Below, piece by piece: positions 54,203 to 63,462 of a stretch of DNA of 64,000 bases. The DNA is from Rosistilla oblonga (GTDB taxonomy: Bacteria; Planctomycetota; Planctomycetia; Pirellulales; Pirellulaceae). The stretch lies in NCBI RefSeq assembly GCF_007751715.1, contig NZ_CP036292.1:2728001-2792000 (forward strand), read 5' to 3'. A program made the translations under genes and the position numbers. The stretch's first letter is position 1. Every line of letters starts with the position of its first letter. The notes below the pieces were generated by a model. The model was not told the origin of the DNA and ran no database searches. It saw only the letters and a list, made by a program, of their open reading frames with translations.

Positions 54203-55087
54203 ATGGCGACCGATTATTCGACGTTCCACGAACCGACAAGCGACCTGTTCGAGCGGCTTGCCGCCGTCAGCGACCTCTCTCCATTTCGCTTGACCGACGA
54301 ACAGATCGCTCACTATCACGAGTTTGGATATCTGGCTGGGGTTCGAATTCTCGACGATGCGCAGATCGAACACCTCCGCGCTGAATTGGCGGAATTGGTG
54401 CAGCCCGATCACGACGGCCGCTCGCTGTGGTACGAATACAACAGCAACGAATCATCCGATCCCGATCTGGTGTTGTTCCACGCTTTGGGTGCTTGGCGAA
54501 CGCGGCCCGGTTTCCACGACATGTTGTGGAACCCTGCCTTCCTCGTCGCGGCCAGCCAGTTGTTGGGCGGAGCGGTTCGGTTTTGGCACGACCAACTCTT
54601 TTGCAAACCGGCTCACCACGGCGGCGTTGTCGCTTGGCACCAAGATTATTCCTATTGGACGCGGACCCAGCCGATGGCTCATCTGACCTGTTGGATCGGA
54701 TTGGATGATGCCACCGCCGACAACGGTTGCTTGCAGTATGTGCCCGGCAGCCATCGTTGGCCCCTGCTGCCGATCACCGGGCTGGCCGGCGACATGCAAG
54801 CGATCGGGGAAGTGCTCAGCGAACAGCAGATGCATCAGTTGCAAAATCCCACAGCGATCGAGCTGAAGGCGGGAGAGTGCGCGTTCCATCATCCGTTGAT
54901 GGTCCACGGATCGTTTGCCAATCGGACCGATCGGCCGCGGCGAGCCGCCGTGTTGAACGTGGTCCGCGACGGCGTCTGTTCCGCCGGCGACAAACCGTTG
55001 CTCGATGGTACCGATCCGGTCCCGGCGGGGCAGCCTCTTGCCGGCCGCTACTTTCCGCTGCTGTTCGACGGCGAACGATCGCTCTGA
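54203..55087 (+). CDS. Phytanoyl-CoA dioxygenase (PhyH) family protein
   Basis: The 294-residue Fe(II)/2-oxoglutarate-type oxygenase has the HxD iron motif [10 protein letters not shown] (H146, D148) and the distal His in [14 protein letters not shown] (H235). The downstream basic stretch [11 protein letters not shown] is the likely 2-oxoglutarate Arg. An N-terminal ITDEQ-like start of the fold ([15 protein letters not shown]) is also typical. The substrate of bacterial members is usually unknown. It starts 49 nt after thyA and may be co-transcribed. Confidence 0.88.
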   Translation: MATDYSTFHEPTSDLFERLAAVSDLSPFRLTDEQIAHYHEFGYLAGVRILDDAQIEHLRAELAELVQPDHDGRSLWYEYNSNESSDPDLVLFHALGAWRTRPGFHDMLWNPAFLVAASQLLGGAVRFWHDQLFCKPAHHGGVVAWHQDYSYWTRTQPMAHLTCWIGLDDATADNGCLQYVPGSHRWPLLPITGLAGDMQAIGEVLSEQQMHQLQNPTAIELKAGECAFHHPLMVHGSFANRTDRPRRAAVLNVVRDGVCSAGDKPLLDGTDPVPAGQPLAGRYFPLLFDGERSL

Positions 55088-55295
55088 TTTTGCCGTCCCA
55101 CCCGCGACTCGATTGCCTAATCGCCAGTTCAACCTATCCGAACGTGACTTTCAGCCGCTTCCCTCGCCTGCTTTCGCTTTACGTTCGCCCGGCGGCGGCC
55201 TATCTTTAAAGAACAGGCTTGGCGTTGGGGGCGAAATCGAACGCTCCCCGACTGCCAAAAGCCTGCTCGCAAACGTTTATCAGAGGAAGAAGTAA

Positions 55296-56246
55296 ATGCT
55301 CACGTTGCAATCTTGGTTGAAAACCATGTTGTTGGCCATCGGTCTGATCGTTGCATCGCTGGTCGGAGCGGTTGGTGCGTTTGCGCAAGCGGCGGTTGCG
55401 CCGGTTGACACCGCGGAACAGGAGAAGGAAGCCGACGCGAAGAAGGCGACCAGCGAATACCTGCGGATCACGAAACTGGACAATGGAAAGCCCGATTCGA
55501 TGGAGACGTCGATCGTTCGCTTTGAAGGACCGGCGGGAAGCAAATACGCTGGACGCGTGGTCGATCTGATCGGCGTCGTTCACATCGGGCAGAAGGAATA
55601 TTACGAACAATTGAATCAGCGGTTCGCCGACTACGACCGCGTGCTTTACGAATTGGTCGCTCCCGAAGGAACAACGGTCAGCAAAGAACAGGCGGGCGAA
55701 GTCCGCGGCCCGTTGGGAGCGATGCAGTTGGGGATGAAAGACATTCTGAATCTGGACTTCCAGTTGGAGCATATCGATTACGACGCGAAGAACTTCCGCC
55801 ACGCCGATATGAGTCCCGAGGAATTTGCCGCTGACATGGCCGAGCGTGGGGACAGTGTCATGAAAATGGTGTTCCGCATGTTGGGGTCGGGGATGGCGAC
55901 GCAAGCGGCCGCTGAACCAGCGGCTTCGGATACCGCGCTACTGTTTGCGTTGTTCGCTCCCGATCGCGCACGACGCATGAAACAGATCATGGCTTCGCAG
56001 TTCGAGGATATGGAAATCGCAACCGCTGCGATGGCCGATGCCACTGGCAAGAGCACGATCATCACCGAACGCAACGCAAAAGCGTTCAGCGTCCTGGCCG
56101 ATGAACTGCAGCGGGGAAGCCGCAAGGTTGCCGTCTTCTATGGCGCCGGGCACCTGCCGGACATGGCCGATCGTTTGCGGGACGACTTCCAAATGAAGAA
56201 GACGCAAACCGAGTGGTTTCAAGCTTGGGATCTGCAGAAGAACTAA
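55296..56246 (+). CDS. Secreted TraB/TIKI-GumN-like protein
   Basis: The 316-residue protein has a signal peptide (MLLAIGLIVASLVGAVGAFA) and two GxxH-type motifs of the TraB/TIKI superfamily: VDLIGVVHIGQKEYYEQL near residue 90, and AVFYGAGHLPDMADRL near residue 285. ERNAKAF lies between them. Family members are proposed metalloproteases or hydrolases. GAGGAAG lies 6-10 nt upstream of ATG 55296. It is convergent with the gamma carbonic anhydrase gene. Function unknown. Confidence 0.8.
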   Translation: MLTLQSWLKTMLLAIGLIVASLVGAVGAFAQAAVAPVDTAEQEKEADAKKATSEYLRITKLDNGKPDSMETSIVRFEGPAGSKYAGRVVDLIGVVHIGQKEYYEQLNQRFADYDRVLYELVAPEGTTVSKEQAGEVRGPLGAMQLGMKDILNLDFQLEHIDYDAKNFRHADMSPEEFAADMAERGDSVMKMVFRMLGSGMATQAAAEPAASDTALLFALFAPDRARRMKQIMASQFEDMEIATAAMADATGKSTIITERNAKAFSVLADELQRGSRKVAVFYGAGHLPDMADRLRDDFQMKKTQTEWFQAWDLQKN

Positions 56247-56263
56247 GGTCTCTGCGAACGGCG

Positions 56264-56788
56264 TTACGCCAGCCGAACTAGATTCTCGCGATAGTCGCGA
56301 CTGCGGACGACGTATCGCTCCGCCGTCTTGGCGAGATTCTCGATCTCTTCTTCGGTCAGTTCGCGGACTCGCCGCGCCGGAGCGCCTAGGATTAGCGAGT
56401 TCTCCGGGAACGTTTTGCCTTCGGTGATCAGAGCCCCGGCGCCGACCAAAGAATTGCGGCCGATCACGGCGCGGTTGAGCACGATCGCCTGCATCCCGAT
56501 CAGTGCTCCGTCTTCAATCGTGCAACCGTGCAGCGTCGCTTGGTGTCCGATCGTGACGCCTTCTCCCACGGTCAGCGGGCAGCCTGGGTCGGTGTGCATC
56601 ACCGTCCCATCTTGGACGCTGCTGCGAGCCCCGATGTCGATCAATTCGATATCGCCTCGCAACACAGCGCTCGGCCAAACGCTCGCCTCCGATCCGATCG
56701 CAACCCGACCTATCAACGTCGCCTCCTCGGCAACAAAACAGTCGGGAGCCAGTTCAGGGGTGCGGTCGCCGAGTCGATAGATCGCCAT
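56264..56788 (-). CDS. Gamma-class carbonic anhydrase-like hexapeptide-repeat protein
   Basis: The 174-residue left-handed beta-helix protein begins at ATG 56788 (MAIYRLGDRTPELAPDCFVA); the frame extends upstream without family similarity. It has the Zn-binding His pattern of the YrdA/PaaY/CaiE group: H65 in GTVMHTD, H82 and H87 in IGHQATLHGC. Conserved turns include VWPSAVLRGD and LVGAGALITEGKTFPENSLI. It may be an active gamma carbonic anhydrase or a related trimeric enzyme. The stop is 17 nt from that of the convergent TraB-like gene. Confidence 0.9.
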   Translation of the reverse strand: MAIYRLGDRTPELAPDCFVAEEATLIGRVAIGSEASVWPSAVLRGDIELIDIGARSSVQDGTVMHTDPGCPLTVGEGVTIGHQATLHGCTIEDGALIGMQAIVLNRAVIGRNSLVGAGALITEGKTFPENSLILGAPARRVRELTEEEIENLAKTAERYVVRSRDYRENLVRLA

Positions 56789-56900
56789 GATTGGAAGGTT
56801 CCCAAAGAGTGGAGGTTCGTGGTGCAGAGTCGATGCGACCGCGATTGTACCGCAGTAGCTCAAATCGGGGACCGGTATGAAAAGGACTCGCGCCGACGCC

Positions 56901-57109
56901 ACGCTAGCAATACCAGCACGAAGCGCCAGCGAGTGATTTTTCTTTTAGTCGCCTTTCGCTCTGCGAAAGTGCGTTTGCGGTGCGTTCTTTCGCGGAGCGA
57001 AAGACGACCAACCTTGGGACGCTAGCGATACTAGCACGACGCGCCAGCGAGTGATTTTTCTTTTGGAAGCTTCGTTGCGCGTTCACTCGCTTGCGCTTCG
57101 TGCTGGTAT
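56901..57109 (+). repeat. Interspersed repeat heads: two direct copies and one inverted copy
   Basis: Copy A (56901-56946) and copy B (57019-57064) are near-identical 46-bp units running ACGCTAGC, A/GATACC/TAGCACGA, GCGCCAGCGAGTGATTTTTC, TTTT. An inverted copy of the core lies at 57083-57109; its reverse complement reads ATACCAGCACGAAGCGCAAG then CGAGTGA. The same core heads the 50-bp tandem units at 47955. The 483-nt gap 56789-57271 is otherwise made of these and the 62-bp repeats. Confidence 0.9.
56948..57009 (+). repeat. 62-bp direct repeat, copy 1 (hairpin-forming)
   Basis: This unit starts GTCGCCTTTCGCTCTGCGAA and ends CGCGGAGCGAAAGACGACC. It is repeated without an obvious mismatch at 57117-57178. 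Its ends TTTCGCTCTGCGAAA and TTTCGCGGAGCGAAA are complementary at 14 of 15 positions, and each is itself nearly palindromic, so the unit can form one long hairpin or two short ones. It begins one base after repeat copy A. Confidence 0.9.
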
Positions 57110-57116
57110 GGGGATT

Positions 57117-57178
57117 GTCGCCTTTCGCTCTGCGAAAGTGCGTTTGCGGTGCGTTCTTTCGCGGAGCGAAAGACGACC
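57117..57178 (+). repeat. 62-bp direct repeat, copy 2
   Basis: This matches the unit at 56948-57009 and follows the inverted repeat head (57083-57109) after 7 nt. It lies about 95 nt upstream of the DUF900 lipoprotein start and could influence its expression or merely be tolerated there. Confidence 0.9.
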
Positions 57179-57271
57179 GAGTGGGATTTGCGGTCGACCT
57201 CTGCTGGGCTGGGGTGCTATAGGAGAGGCACGCTGTTTTGTCTCCGATTCGATTCCAGGGAACCTCCTCCG

Positions 57272-58942
57272 ATGTTGCTCACTCACAATCTCCGGAAGAC
57301 CACCGGTCACCGAGCCTTCGCATTCGCGCTGCTCGGATTGTTTGCGATCGCCAGCGGATGTTCCGAGCGTGCGGCCGAGGAGACGCCGCTGCGGTACGAA
57401 AATTACGAGAACCCCGAGGCGGATGCGGCTGCGATGCGGTCCCCCGCTGATTCGCAAGGTCTGCCCGCACCGTCACCAGCTCCATTGGACCCACCACAAA
57501 TCGCGCGATCCGAATCGCTGCCGAAGTTCGCTCCTTCGGCCAAGGCGCCCACGATGACAAAGGCTCCGCAACCGCAAGCGATGAGAGTTCCCAAAGCGGG
57601 TTCTGCAGCCGCAAGTGCGGATGTCGTTACATCTCAGTCACAACGGATCGAATATTCGATAGCTCCAGCCGAGCAGGTGGCTGCCGAACCGAGCGCCCAT
57701 CTACAGCGGCTGCCGGCGGGAGCGGAGCACGATGCCGAGGCCGGCTTTGCGACTGTCGAGGTCTTTTATGCAACCGATCGCAAACGCACCGACGTGCCTT
57801 TGTCGTCGTATCAGATCAGCGGACAGAAGACAGCGTTTATGATGTTCGCCGCAGTGGCGATCGGGTTGGCTCTGCTGGGGCTCTACCAATTGGTTCGCGG
57901 CCGCGGCCGGATGGCAGCCGTCTCGATGGTGGCTTCGTGTCTGGTCGGCGTATTGGCCAGTGGATGGATCGCGTTGGGACAAGCCAACATTGAAAAGCAG
58001 GGCGTCACGTACAGCGGCGATCGTGGCACGTTAGTTCGCGGAATCTGCGAAGTCACCGTGCCGGACACGCATCAACGCGGGCTGGTCGAACGTCCCAGTC
58101 TGTTGCGATTCGAGCTGCGCGAAGATCAGACCAAACACATGGTCCTGACCAGCGCCACCGAACTCGCAGCGGACGACTTTCGTCAGCGGTTGTCGGATCG
58201 CGTCGCCAGCGCTCCCGAGAGCGACCTGTTGGTCTTCATCCACGGCTACAACGTCGATTTCGAATCCGCGGTTCAACGGACCGCTCAGATCGCCGTCGAT
58301 CTTCCCTTCGAAGGCGTTCCCGTTTGCTACAGCTGGCCCAGCCAAGCATCGTTGGTCGGCTACACCATCGACGAAAACAACTCCGAATGGACGATCGCCC
58401 ACCTAAAAGAATTCCTGCTGGAATTGGTCCATGAAAGTGGTGCGAAGAGCGTCAACGTGGTCGCTCACAGCATGGGGAACCGCCCGATGACAGCGGTGAT
58501 GCAGCAGATCGGTTGGGAGATGGCGCAGGCAACGGCTCTGTTTGATCGCATTGTGTTGGCCGCTCCCGACGTCGATGCCGATCGCTTCCGCCGCGATCTC
58601 GCTCCTTCGCTTTTAAAGGTGGCGAACCAGGTGACGTTGTATGCGTCGAGCGACGATCAAGCGTTGATCGCCAGCAAGAAGGTCCACGGTCATCCGCGAG
58701 CGGGAGAGAGTGGAGATCAGATCGTGGTGGTCCCGGGAATCGAGACGATCGACGTCAGCGGAATCGATCTAAGTCTGCTGGGCCACAGCTACTACGGCGA
58801 TAACGAAACGATGCTTCGCGATCTGTATGAACTCGTCCGCCAACGTCTGCCAGCGCCGCAGCGCGCGATGTTGATCGCGCGGCAAGCTGGCGAACTGGTC
58901 TATTGGCAGTTGGCCCAGCAACAAGGTGCTGCGGTCCGCTAG
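57272..58942 (+). CDS. DUF900 alpha/beta-hydrolase lipoprotein
   Basis: The 556-residue protein starts at ATG 57272. A lipoprotein signal ends in FAIASGC. The ~130-residue Pro/Ala-rich linker is followed by VEVFYATDRKRT, the typical DUF900 opening. A pair of membrane helices (~190-235, FMMFAAVAIGLALLGLYQLV and AAVSMVASCLVGVLASGWIA) is inserted within the domain. The hydrolase core then continues: LLVFIHGYNVDFESAVQRTA, VCYSWPSQASLVGY, nucleophile Ser400 in VVAHSMGNR, and LAAPDVDADRF, with a late HSYYG His. Substrate unknown. The two-helix insertion within the domain is unusual. Confidence 0.88.
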   Translation: MLLTHNLRKTTGHRAFAFALLGLFAIASGCSERAAEETPLRYENYENPEADAAAMRSPADSQGLPAPSPAPLDPPQIARSESLPKFAPSAKAPTMTKAPQPQAMRVPKAGSAAASADVVTSQSQRIEYSIAPAEQVAAEPSAHLQRLPAGAEHDAEAGFATVEVFYATDRKRTDVPLSSYQISGQKTAFMMFAAVAIGLALLGLYQLVRGRGRMAAVSMVASCLVGVLASGWIALGQANIEKQGVTYSGDRGTLVRGICEVTVPDTHQRGLVERPSLLRFELREDQTKHMVLTSATELAADDFRQRLSDRVASAPESDLLVFIHGYNVDFESAVQRTAQIAVDLPFEGVPVCYSWPSQASLVGYTIDENNSEWTIAHLKEFLLELVHESGAKSVNVVAHSMGNRPMTAVMQQIGWEMAQATALFDRIVLAAPDVDADRFRRDLAPSLLKVANQVTLYASSDDQALIASKKVHGHPRAGESGDQIVVVPGIETIDVSGIDLSLLGHSYYGDNETMLRDLYELVRQRLPAPQRAMLIARQAGELVYWQLAQQQGAAVR

Positions 58943-58953
58943 AACGCGGATGC

Positions 58954-59517
58954 TTAGGCTCGCGAGAGGAACTCGCCGGTGCGTGTGTCGACTTTGATAC
59001 GCTCGCCGTCTTTGATGTATTCCGGCACTTGGATCACCAGCCCGGTTTCCAGCGTCGCCGGTTTGCTGCGCGACGTGGCGGAATTGCCTTTGACCGCGGG
59101 GTCGCACTGCGTGATATCCATCTCGACCGACGCGGGCAATTCCAAGCCGACCGGACCGTCGTTGTAGATCAGAGCGCGGATCCCTTCGAGTCCTTCGGAC
59201 AAGTAGAGCAATTGGTCGCCGACATCATCCAGGTTCATTGCGTACTGGTTATAGTTTTCGGTATCCATCAGATGGATCTGTTCGGCGTCGCGATACATCA
59301 CCTGGACATCGCGTTTGTGGAAATCGGCCATCTCCAACGCGTCGGTCCCCTTGAGCGTGAGATCGACCTTCTGCCGGCTGACCAGATTGCGGCCGCGAAA
59401 CTTGTACAGCGTTGCGGCTCCCCGCGCCGATGGCGTCTGCACCTGAATCCCCAGAATCAACAAAGGGTCGCCATTGTAAACGACGACCGTACCGGTTTTG
59501 ATTTCTTTTGCTTGCAT
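58954..59517 (-). CDS. efpL: EF-P paralogue EfpL (YeiP type, arginine tip)
   Basis: The 187-residue, three-domain EF-P family protein has the YeiP/EfpL tip VQTPSARGAATLYKFRGRNL, with R32 in place of the modifiable Lys. Domains II/III follow with GTDALEMADFHKRDVQVMYR and the C-terminal IKVDTRTGEFLSR. EfpL relieves stalling at polyproline and other slow motifs without beta-lysylation. Its stop is 11 nt from that of the convergent DUF900 gene. It coexists with the Lys34-type EF-P at 40479. Confidence 0.92.
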   Translation of the reverse strand: MQAKEIKTGTVVVYNGDPLLILGIQVQTPSARGAATLYKFRGRNLVSRQKVDLTLKGTDALEMADFHKRDVQVMYRDAEQIHLMDTENYNQYAMNLDDVGDQLLYLSEGLEGIRALIYNDGPVGLELPASVEMDITQCDPAVKGNSATSRSKPATLETGLVIQVPEYIKDGERIKVDTRTGEFLSRA

Positions 59518-59604
59518 GTTCTGCTTAGGAAGTTGGAATGGGATCCGAGGGGGAGGGGCGCGTCGAGAACCAACATGTCGGCTATCGTGCTTGCAACGAT
59601 GCGA

Positions 59605-59847
59605 TTACCAAGGACCATCCTCTTCGCCGGGATCGACTCCGTCGCGCGAACCGTTGATCGATTCGAGCACGCTGTCGCGTTCGGCTCGCGAAGCCCAAAC
59701 CGATTCGTCCAATTCGAGGCGGACTTCGTATTGGCCTTCGCGGGTGCAGTCCTCTTCGCCACAAAAGTGCGGCGTGTCAGCGACCCACATGATCCGATAC
59801 AGCGGAACATGCTTGTCGTCGATCAAGATGGTGATTGAATTATTCAT
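59605..59847 (-). CDS. Small hypothetical protein with Cys pair
   Basis: The 80-residue acidic protein starts at ATG 59847, with GGGAG about 10 nt upstream; the frame is open further upstream but overlaps proC. It has a beta-rich N-terminus (SITILIDDKHVPLYRIMWVA), C29 and C34 in HFCGEEDCTREGQYEVRLEL, and an acidic tail. It lies between proC and efpL in the same direction. I do not recognise a family. The Shine-Dalgarno match and the composition support a real gene. Confidence 0.6.
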   Translation of the reverse strand: MNNSITILIDDKHVPLYRIMWVADTPHFCGEEDCTREGQYEVRLELDESVWASRAERDSVLESINGSRDGVDPGEEDGPW

Positions 59848-59935
59848 GACCGTAACACTCCCTAAAACAAGAATATCGCGTAGCCGAACGGAGTTCAGCA
59901 AGCCGCCATCGTCGATTGCGAGAAAAAAATTGCGA

Positions 59936-60751
59936 TCAGCCCTTGCCCAGTTCTTCACCGCGAAGGGCGGCGGCTTGGACAGCGGAGATCAAGGTGTTTC
60001 GCAGGGCACCGCGTTCCAAGGCGGCGATCCCCGCGATCGTGGTCCCGCCGGGACTGGCGACAGCGTCTTTAAGGACTGCGGGGTGCGAACCGGTCTGTTG
60101 GATAAGGGTCGCGGTCCCTAGCACGGTCTGCGTCGCCAGCTGCATCGCCAGCTCGCGCGGCAGTCCCGACAACACGCCACCATCGGCCAAAGCTTCGATG
60201 ATCATGCAGACATAGGCTGGCCCGCTGCCGCTGACTCCCGTGACCGCATCCATCAATTTGTCTTCCACGCGGAACGCCTTGCCGACCGAGGAGAGCATTC
60301 CGTCGACATAGGCTGCGTCTTCACTGCTGACATCGTCGCCACAGCAGTAGGCGCTGGCACCGGCACCGACCAGAGAAGGGGTGTTTGGCATCACGCGGAC
60401 AACGCGGCTGCTGCCGAATTGGCGGACCAACGTCCCCAATTGAATCCCCGCCGCGACCGAAATCAGCAGCGACTTGCGGGCTGTTCGTTTTAATTCCGCC
60501 ACGACCGCCGGAACGCCGTGCGGCTTGATCGCCAACAGGATGACATCGGCCGCTTCCACAGCGGTCTTGCTGTCGGCGGTGACCTTGGCCTGCGGAACGT
60601 TCTGTTTCCACCAAGCCTGCGAATCGGTGTTCCGATCTCCCACGGTGACCCGGTCGGCTGTCGTGAAACCGGCGTCGATCATCCCTTGTACCAACGCCCG
60701 CCCCATCTTTCCGCCACCAATCAATGCCAGTTGCGGTTTGGTACTTTCCAT
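59936..60751 (-). CDS. proC: Pyrroline-5-carboxylate reductase
   Basis: The 271-residue enzyme reduces pyrroline-5-carboxylate to proline with NAD(P)H. The Rossmann motif IGGGKMGRALVQGMI is near the N-terminus. ILLAIKPHGV, RVMPNTPSLVGAGASAYCCG and the C-terminal signature DAVTGVSGSGPAYVCMIIEA followed by ALADGGVLSGL and HPAVLKDAVASPGGTTIAGI are present. ATG 60751 gives the usual length; 16 further codons are open upstream. Confidence 0.95.
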   Translation of the reverse strand: MESTKPQLALIGGGKMGRALVQGMIDAGFTTADRVTVGDRNTDSQAWWKQNVPQAKVTADSKTAVEAADVILLAIKPHGVPAVVAELKRTARKSLLISVAAGIQLGTLVRQFGSSRVVRVMPNTPSLVGAGASAYCCGDDVSSEDAAYVDGMLSSVGKAFRVEDKLMDAVTGVSGSGPAYVCMIIEALADGGVLSGLPRELAMQLATQTVLGTATLIQQTGSHPAVLKDAVASPGGTTIAGIAALERGALRNTLISAVQAAALRGEELGKG

Positions 60752-60860
60752 GGATCGCGATCTTTTTAGAGAGTGCAAGTAGGTTGCCGGCCGGTACATT
60801 CCAGGCTGCGCCTATAGCGTACCGGTTCATCGGCAACCGACTCAACACCCCTTGATCCAG

Positions 60861-63026
60861 CTATTGGACCGGTTCGACCAGCAGCGTTTCGAGCTGTGCC
60901 GGCTCGAGAGCCCGATCGAAGATAGCGACCTCGTCGATGCGGCCTTCGAAATTCGAGTCGTTGTCGCTGCGGCCCCCGATGAACAGGTCGCCGACTTGCG
61001 AAACGCTAGCCGCCGCTGCGGTGGTCTCGATCTCTGGCTGCTTCGATCCGTTCAGATAGACCCGCACCTTGTCGCCGCTGCGAGTCATCACGACATGGTT
61101 CCAACTCCAACGTTCAAGCGTCGTCTGCCCCGTCACCGGCTTGCCGTCGCCGTTGACGAAGATCAACTTGCCAGGATCGGTCGCGGTGCCGCCGATTCCT
61201 AGATGCTCGCCAAACGAACTCGTTTGATAGGGACGGTCGCGAGAGACGATCCAGCCGGTTGTCTCGCGGCCATCGTTGGGCATCCCGTTCCAAATCCACA
61301 TCGCCACGCTGTAGTCGGCTTGGCCGCTTGGCAAACGCGTTTGCAGCCGTCCGCCCGCGAGGTGGATCGCGCGGTTGATCTCATCCGTTTCGCAGACGCC
61401 TGGCTGTGCTGGCCCTTCGAGAAACAACGCGTAGCCCGGCGAGACGCTGGCGTCGCGGTGATGCTTCGAACTGTCGATCGCGATCGATCCGTCCATATGA
61501 TCCAATCGATAAAACGCAAATGGATCGGCCGCTTGGATCGCTTGGGTCAGCTCTCCAGCAGTCTGCACAAACGGACGTCGCGGTTTGCCCGCCAACTGTT
61601 CCAACAATTGCAGATTTGCTTCCGTGATCTTCGGCTCGGCCTGAACTTCCAAACCAGCCGAACGCGCTGCCCAGGTGTTGTATCCGCCCAAGTGATGCTG
61701 TTCGGGCGGCGGGATATAGCCGTCGCCACCGTTAGCCAATTCGATCACCATCTGTTTGGCAAACGGACTCTGCAGCTTCAACTTCAACCCGGTCAAAGCG
61801 TAGGTTTCGGTAGGCGTTGTCGAGATCCCGATGTCGCCGATTCGAATTCCCTGCACGACCACGTCGGTCGACTGCAATTCGTGAAGCAACACCTGTTCGC
61901 GAGCGTAGACCTCTTGGATCGTTTTGGGCAACTCGCCTTCCATCGAATCGACGATCTGCTGGGCCCACTGCAAGCGTTGGGCATCGGGCAGCCGGTACAT
62001 CATCGGCAAGCGGTTTTCCGCCATCGCGATCGAATCGACTGGCTTGTGCTCGATCTTTTTATAGGCTCCGTAGATGAGGTCCAACAATTCGGTCGTGTAG
62101 TTTTCCAGCGTTGGGTTGTAGTTGCCATCAGGGCCAGCTGTGTAATCGCGGCGCCAGATATCGCCGCTGCATCCATGCGACATCATCGCGACCATCGACG
62201 GCGATGCCCCGGGCTCTTGTTCAGGGGATTTTTCCTTAGCCGCAGTTTCCGACTGAGCAACACGATCTTGGAACGCGTTGCACAACAGTCCGTAGTAGTC
62301 GGCGCTGATCTGTGAGTCGCCGAAGTAGTGCATCGAAAAGTTGGCCAACACGGCGATCGGTTGCCCATCGGGCGACGCGAACGAGATCAACGAAACCTCG
62401 GGATCTTCGGGGCCCGACGGACCTGTCACGTTTTCGGGGACACGAGCGGCGTGCATGTTGGCGCGAATCGTTGGGTTGCCGAACGGATCGTCATCGATTC
62501 GGTCGGGACGACGAATCCAACGCCGCAGCGCCGTGAACTTGTCTGCATCCACTGTTGTCCAGCCGACATGCGCCGGAGCCAAGTTGGCTTCCGCCGATGC
62601 GATCGCTTCAGCAAGCTTTTCTCGCAGATAGGGAACGTAGCGTGGATCGGGATCGGTTCCCAAAGCTCCCATCGCCGACGGCGCGGTGTGAGTGTGAGTT
62701 GCCGAGATCAGCATCCGATCGGGTTGGATCTTGGTGCGTTGGGAAGCGAGCGCTTTGGCATCATCCAAGAGGAACTGAGGCATCATGCAGCTGTCGACGA
62801 CAACGATCGCGATCCGTTGGTCGCCATCGTCGATCACCATCGCTCGGGCGCTGATCGGCGTTTTCACTTTGTCGACAGTTCGGGACAAGATGCCGCCGTT
62901 GACAATCACGGGCATGTCGGGCGGAGTGACATCGACAACGACCGCACCAACACGCAGTTCAGCGGACACGGGAAGGGCTAGCAGAAGAGTTAAAACGGCA
63001 GGTGCAAACAGCGAGAGTGATCTCAT
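60861..63026 (-). CDS. Secreted neutral ceramidase-like protein with C-terminal LamG domain
   Basis: The 721-residue protein starts at ATG 63026 with a signal peptide (LFAPAVLTLLLALPVSA). The N-terminal ~430 residues follow the neutral/alkaline ceramidase pattern (ELRVGAVVVDVTPP, IAIVVVDSCMMP, LISATHTHTAPSAMG, VAMMSHGCSGDIWR), with His residues expected to bind zinc. A LamG-type domain follows from ~500 to the end (FYRLDHMDGSIAID, YSVAMWIWNGMPND, WSWNHVVMTRSGDKVRVYLN, DEVAIFDRALEPAQLETLLV). True ceramidase activity is not certain; many planctomycete members are uncharacterised. The LamG domain may target it to glycans. Confidence 0.82.
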   Translation of the reverse strand: MRSLSLFAPAVLTLLLALPVSAELRVGAVVVDVTPPDMPVIVNGGILSRTVDKVKTPISARAMVIDDGDQRIAIVVVDSCMMPQFLLDDAKALASQRTKIQPDRMLISATHTHTAPSAMGALGTDPDPRYVPYLREKLAEAIASAEANLAPAHVGWTTVDADKFTALRRWIRRPDRIDDDPFGNPTIRANMHAARVPENVTGPSGPEDPEVSLISFASPDGQPIAVLANFSMHYFGDSQISADYYGLLCNAFQDRVAQSETAAKEKSPEQEPGASPSMVAMMSHGCSGDIWRRDYTAGPDGNYNPTLENYTTELLDLIYGAYKKIEHKPVDSIAMAENRLPMMYRLPDAQRLQWAQQIVDSMEGELPKTIQEVYAREQVLLHELQSTDVVVQGIRIGDIGISTTPTETYALTGLKLKLQSPFAKQMVIELANGGDGYIPPPEQHHLGGYNTWAARSAGLEVQAEPKITEANLQLLEQLAGKPRRPFVQTAGELTQAIQAADPFAFYRLDHMDGSIAIDSSKHHRDASVSPGYALFLEGPAQPGVCETDEINRAIHLAGGRLQTRLPSGQADYSVAMWIWNGMPNDGRETTGWIVSRDRPYQTSSFGEHLGIGGTATDPGKLIFVNGDGKPVTGQTTLERWSWNHVVMTRSGDKVRVYLNGSKQPEIETTAAAASVSQVGDLFIGGRSDNDSNFEGRIDEVAIFDRALEPAQLETLLVEPVQ

Positions 63027-63462
63027 GGGATTCCCGAAGCGACGGAGTGGAAGGAAGGAATAGGTGGGGACGGACTGGGCCAGTTTTACCCATGCGCCCC
63101 GGCGATTGCAACCAATTTTTGTCTTCGCTACGGCTCGGAGAACGTCTCGGTTTGCCAACCACCGCCGCCTTGACCACCGCTTGGTGCACGAAAGGAACGA
63201 TTCCTATTTCCGATCGGCGCAGACGTTATGGAGTCGCGGTGGCGCGGACCGCTGAAATGAAAAAGGTCCCGATCCGACCGTAAGCCGAGAGGTGGAGGCT
63301 GGCAGTGGAACTTAGCCCGCCGCGATGGCGAATCGCTGCCGATCGTCTGAAAACACCGCGACCGCGGTGTCGTTGAACGGCAACCATCATCGCTGATGCA
63401 AGGCCGCTGAGTTTTGAACGCCGGGCGTGGCGACGGTTCGCTGCCAGCGAGCGCGATTGCGG
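63027..63462 (-). other. Intergenic region with terminator of the EAL gene
   Basis: Between the EAL gene (ends 63463) and the ceramidase-like gene (starts 63026) I see no gene in 436 nt. A hairpin ACACCGCG/CGCGGTGT (63353-63360/63363-63370), followed on the minus strand by TTTTCAG, is a likely terminator for the EAL gene. The ceramidase promoter should lie nearer 63030-63250. Confidence 0.45.
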
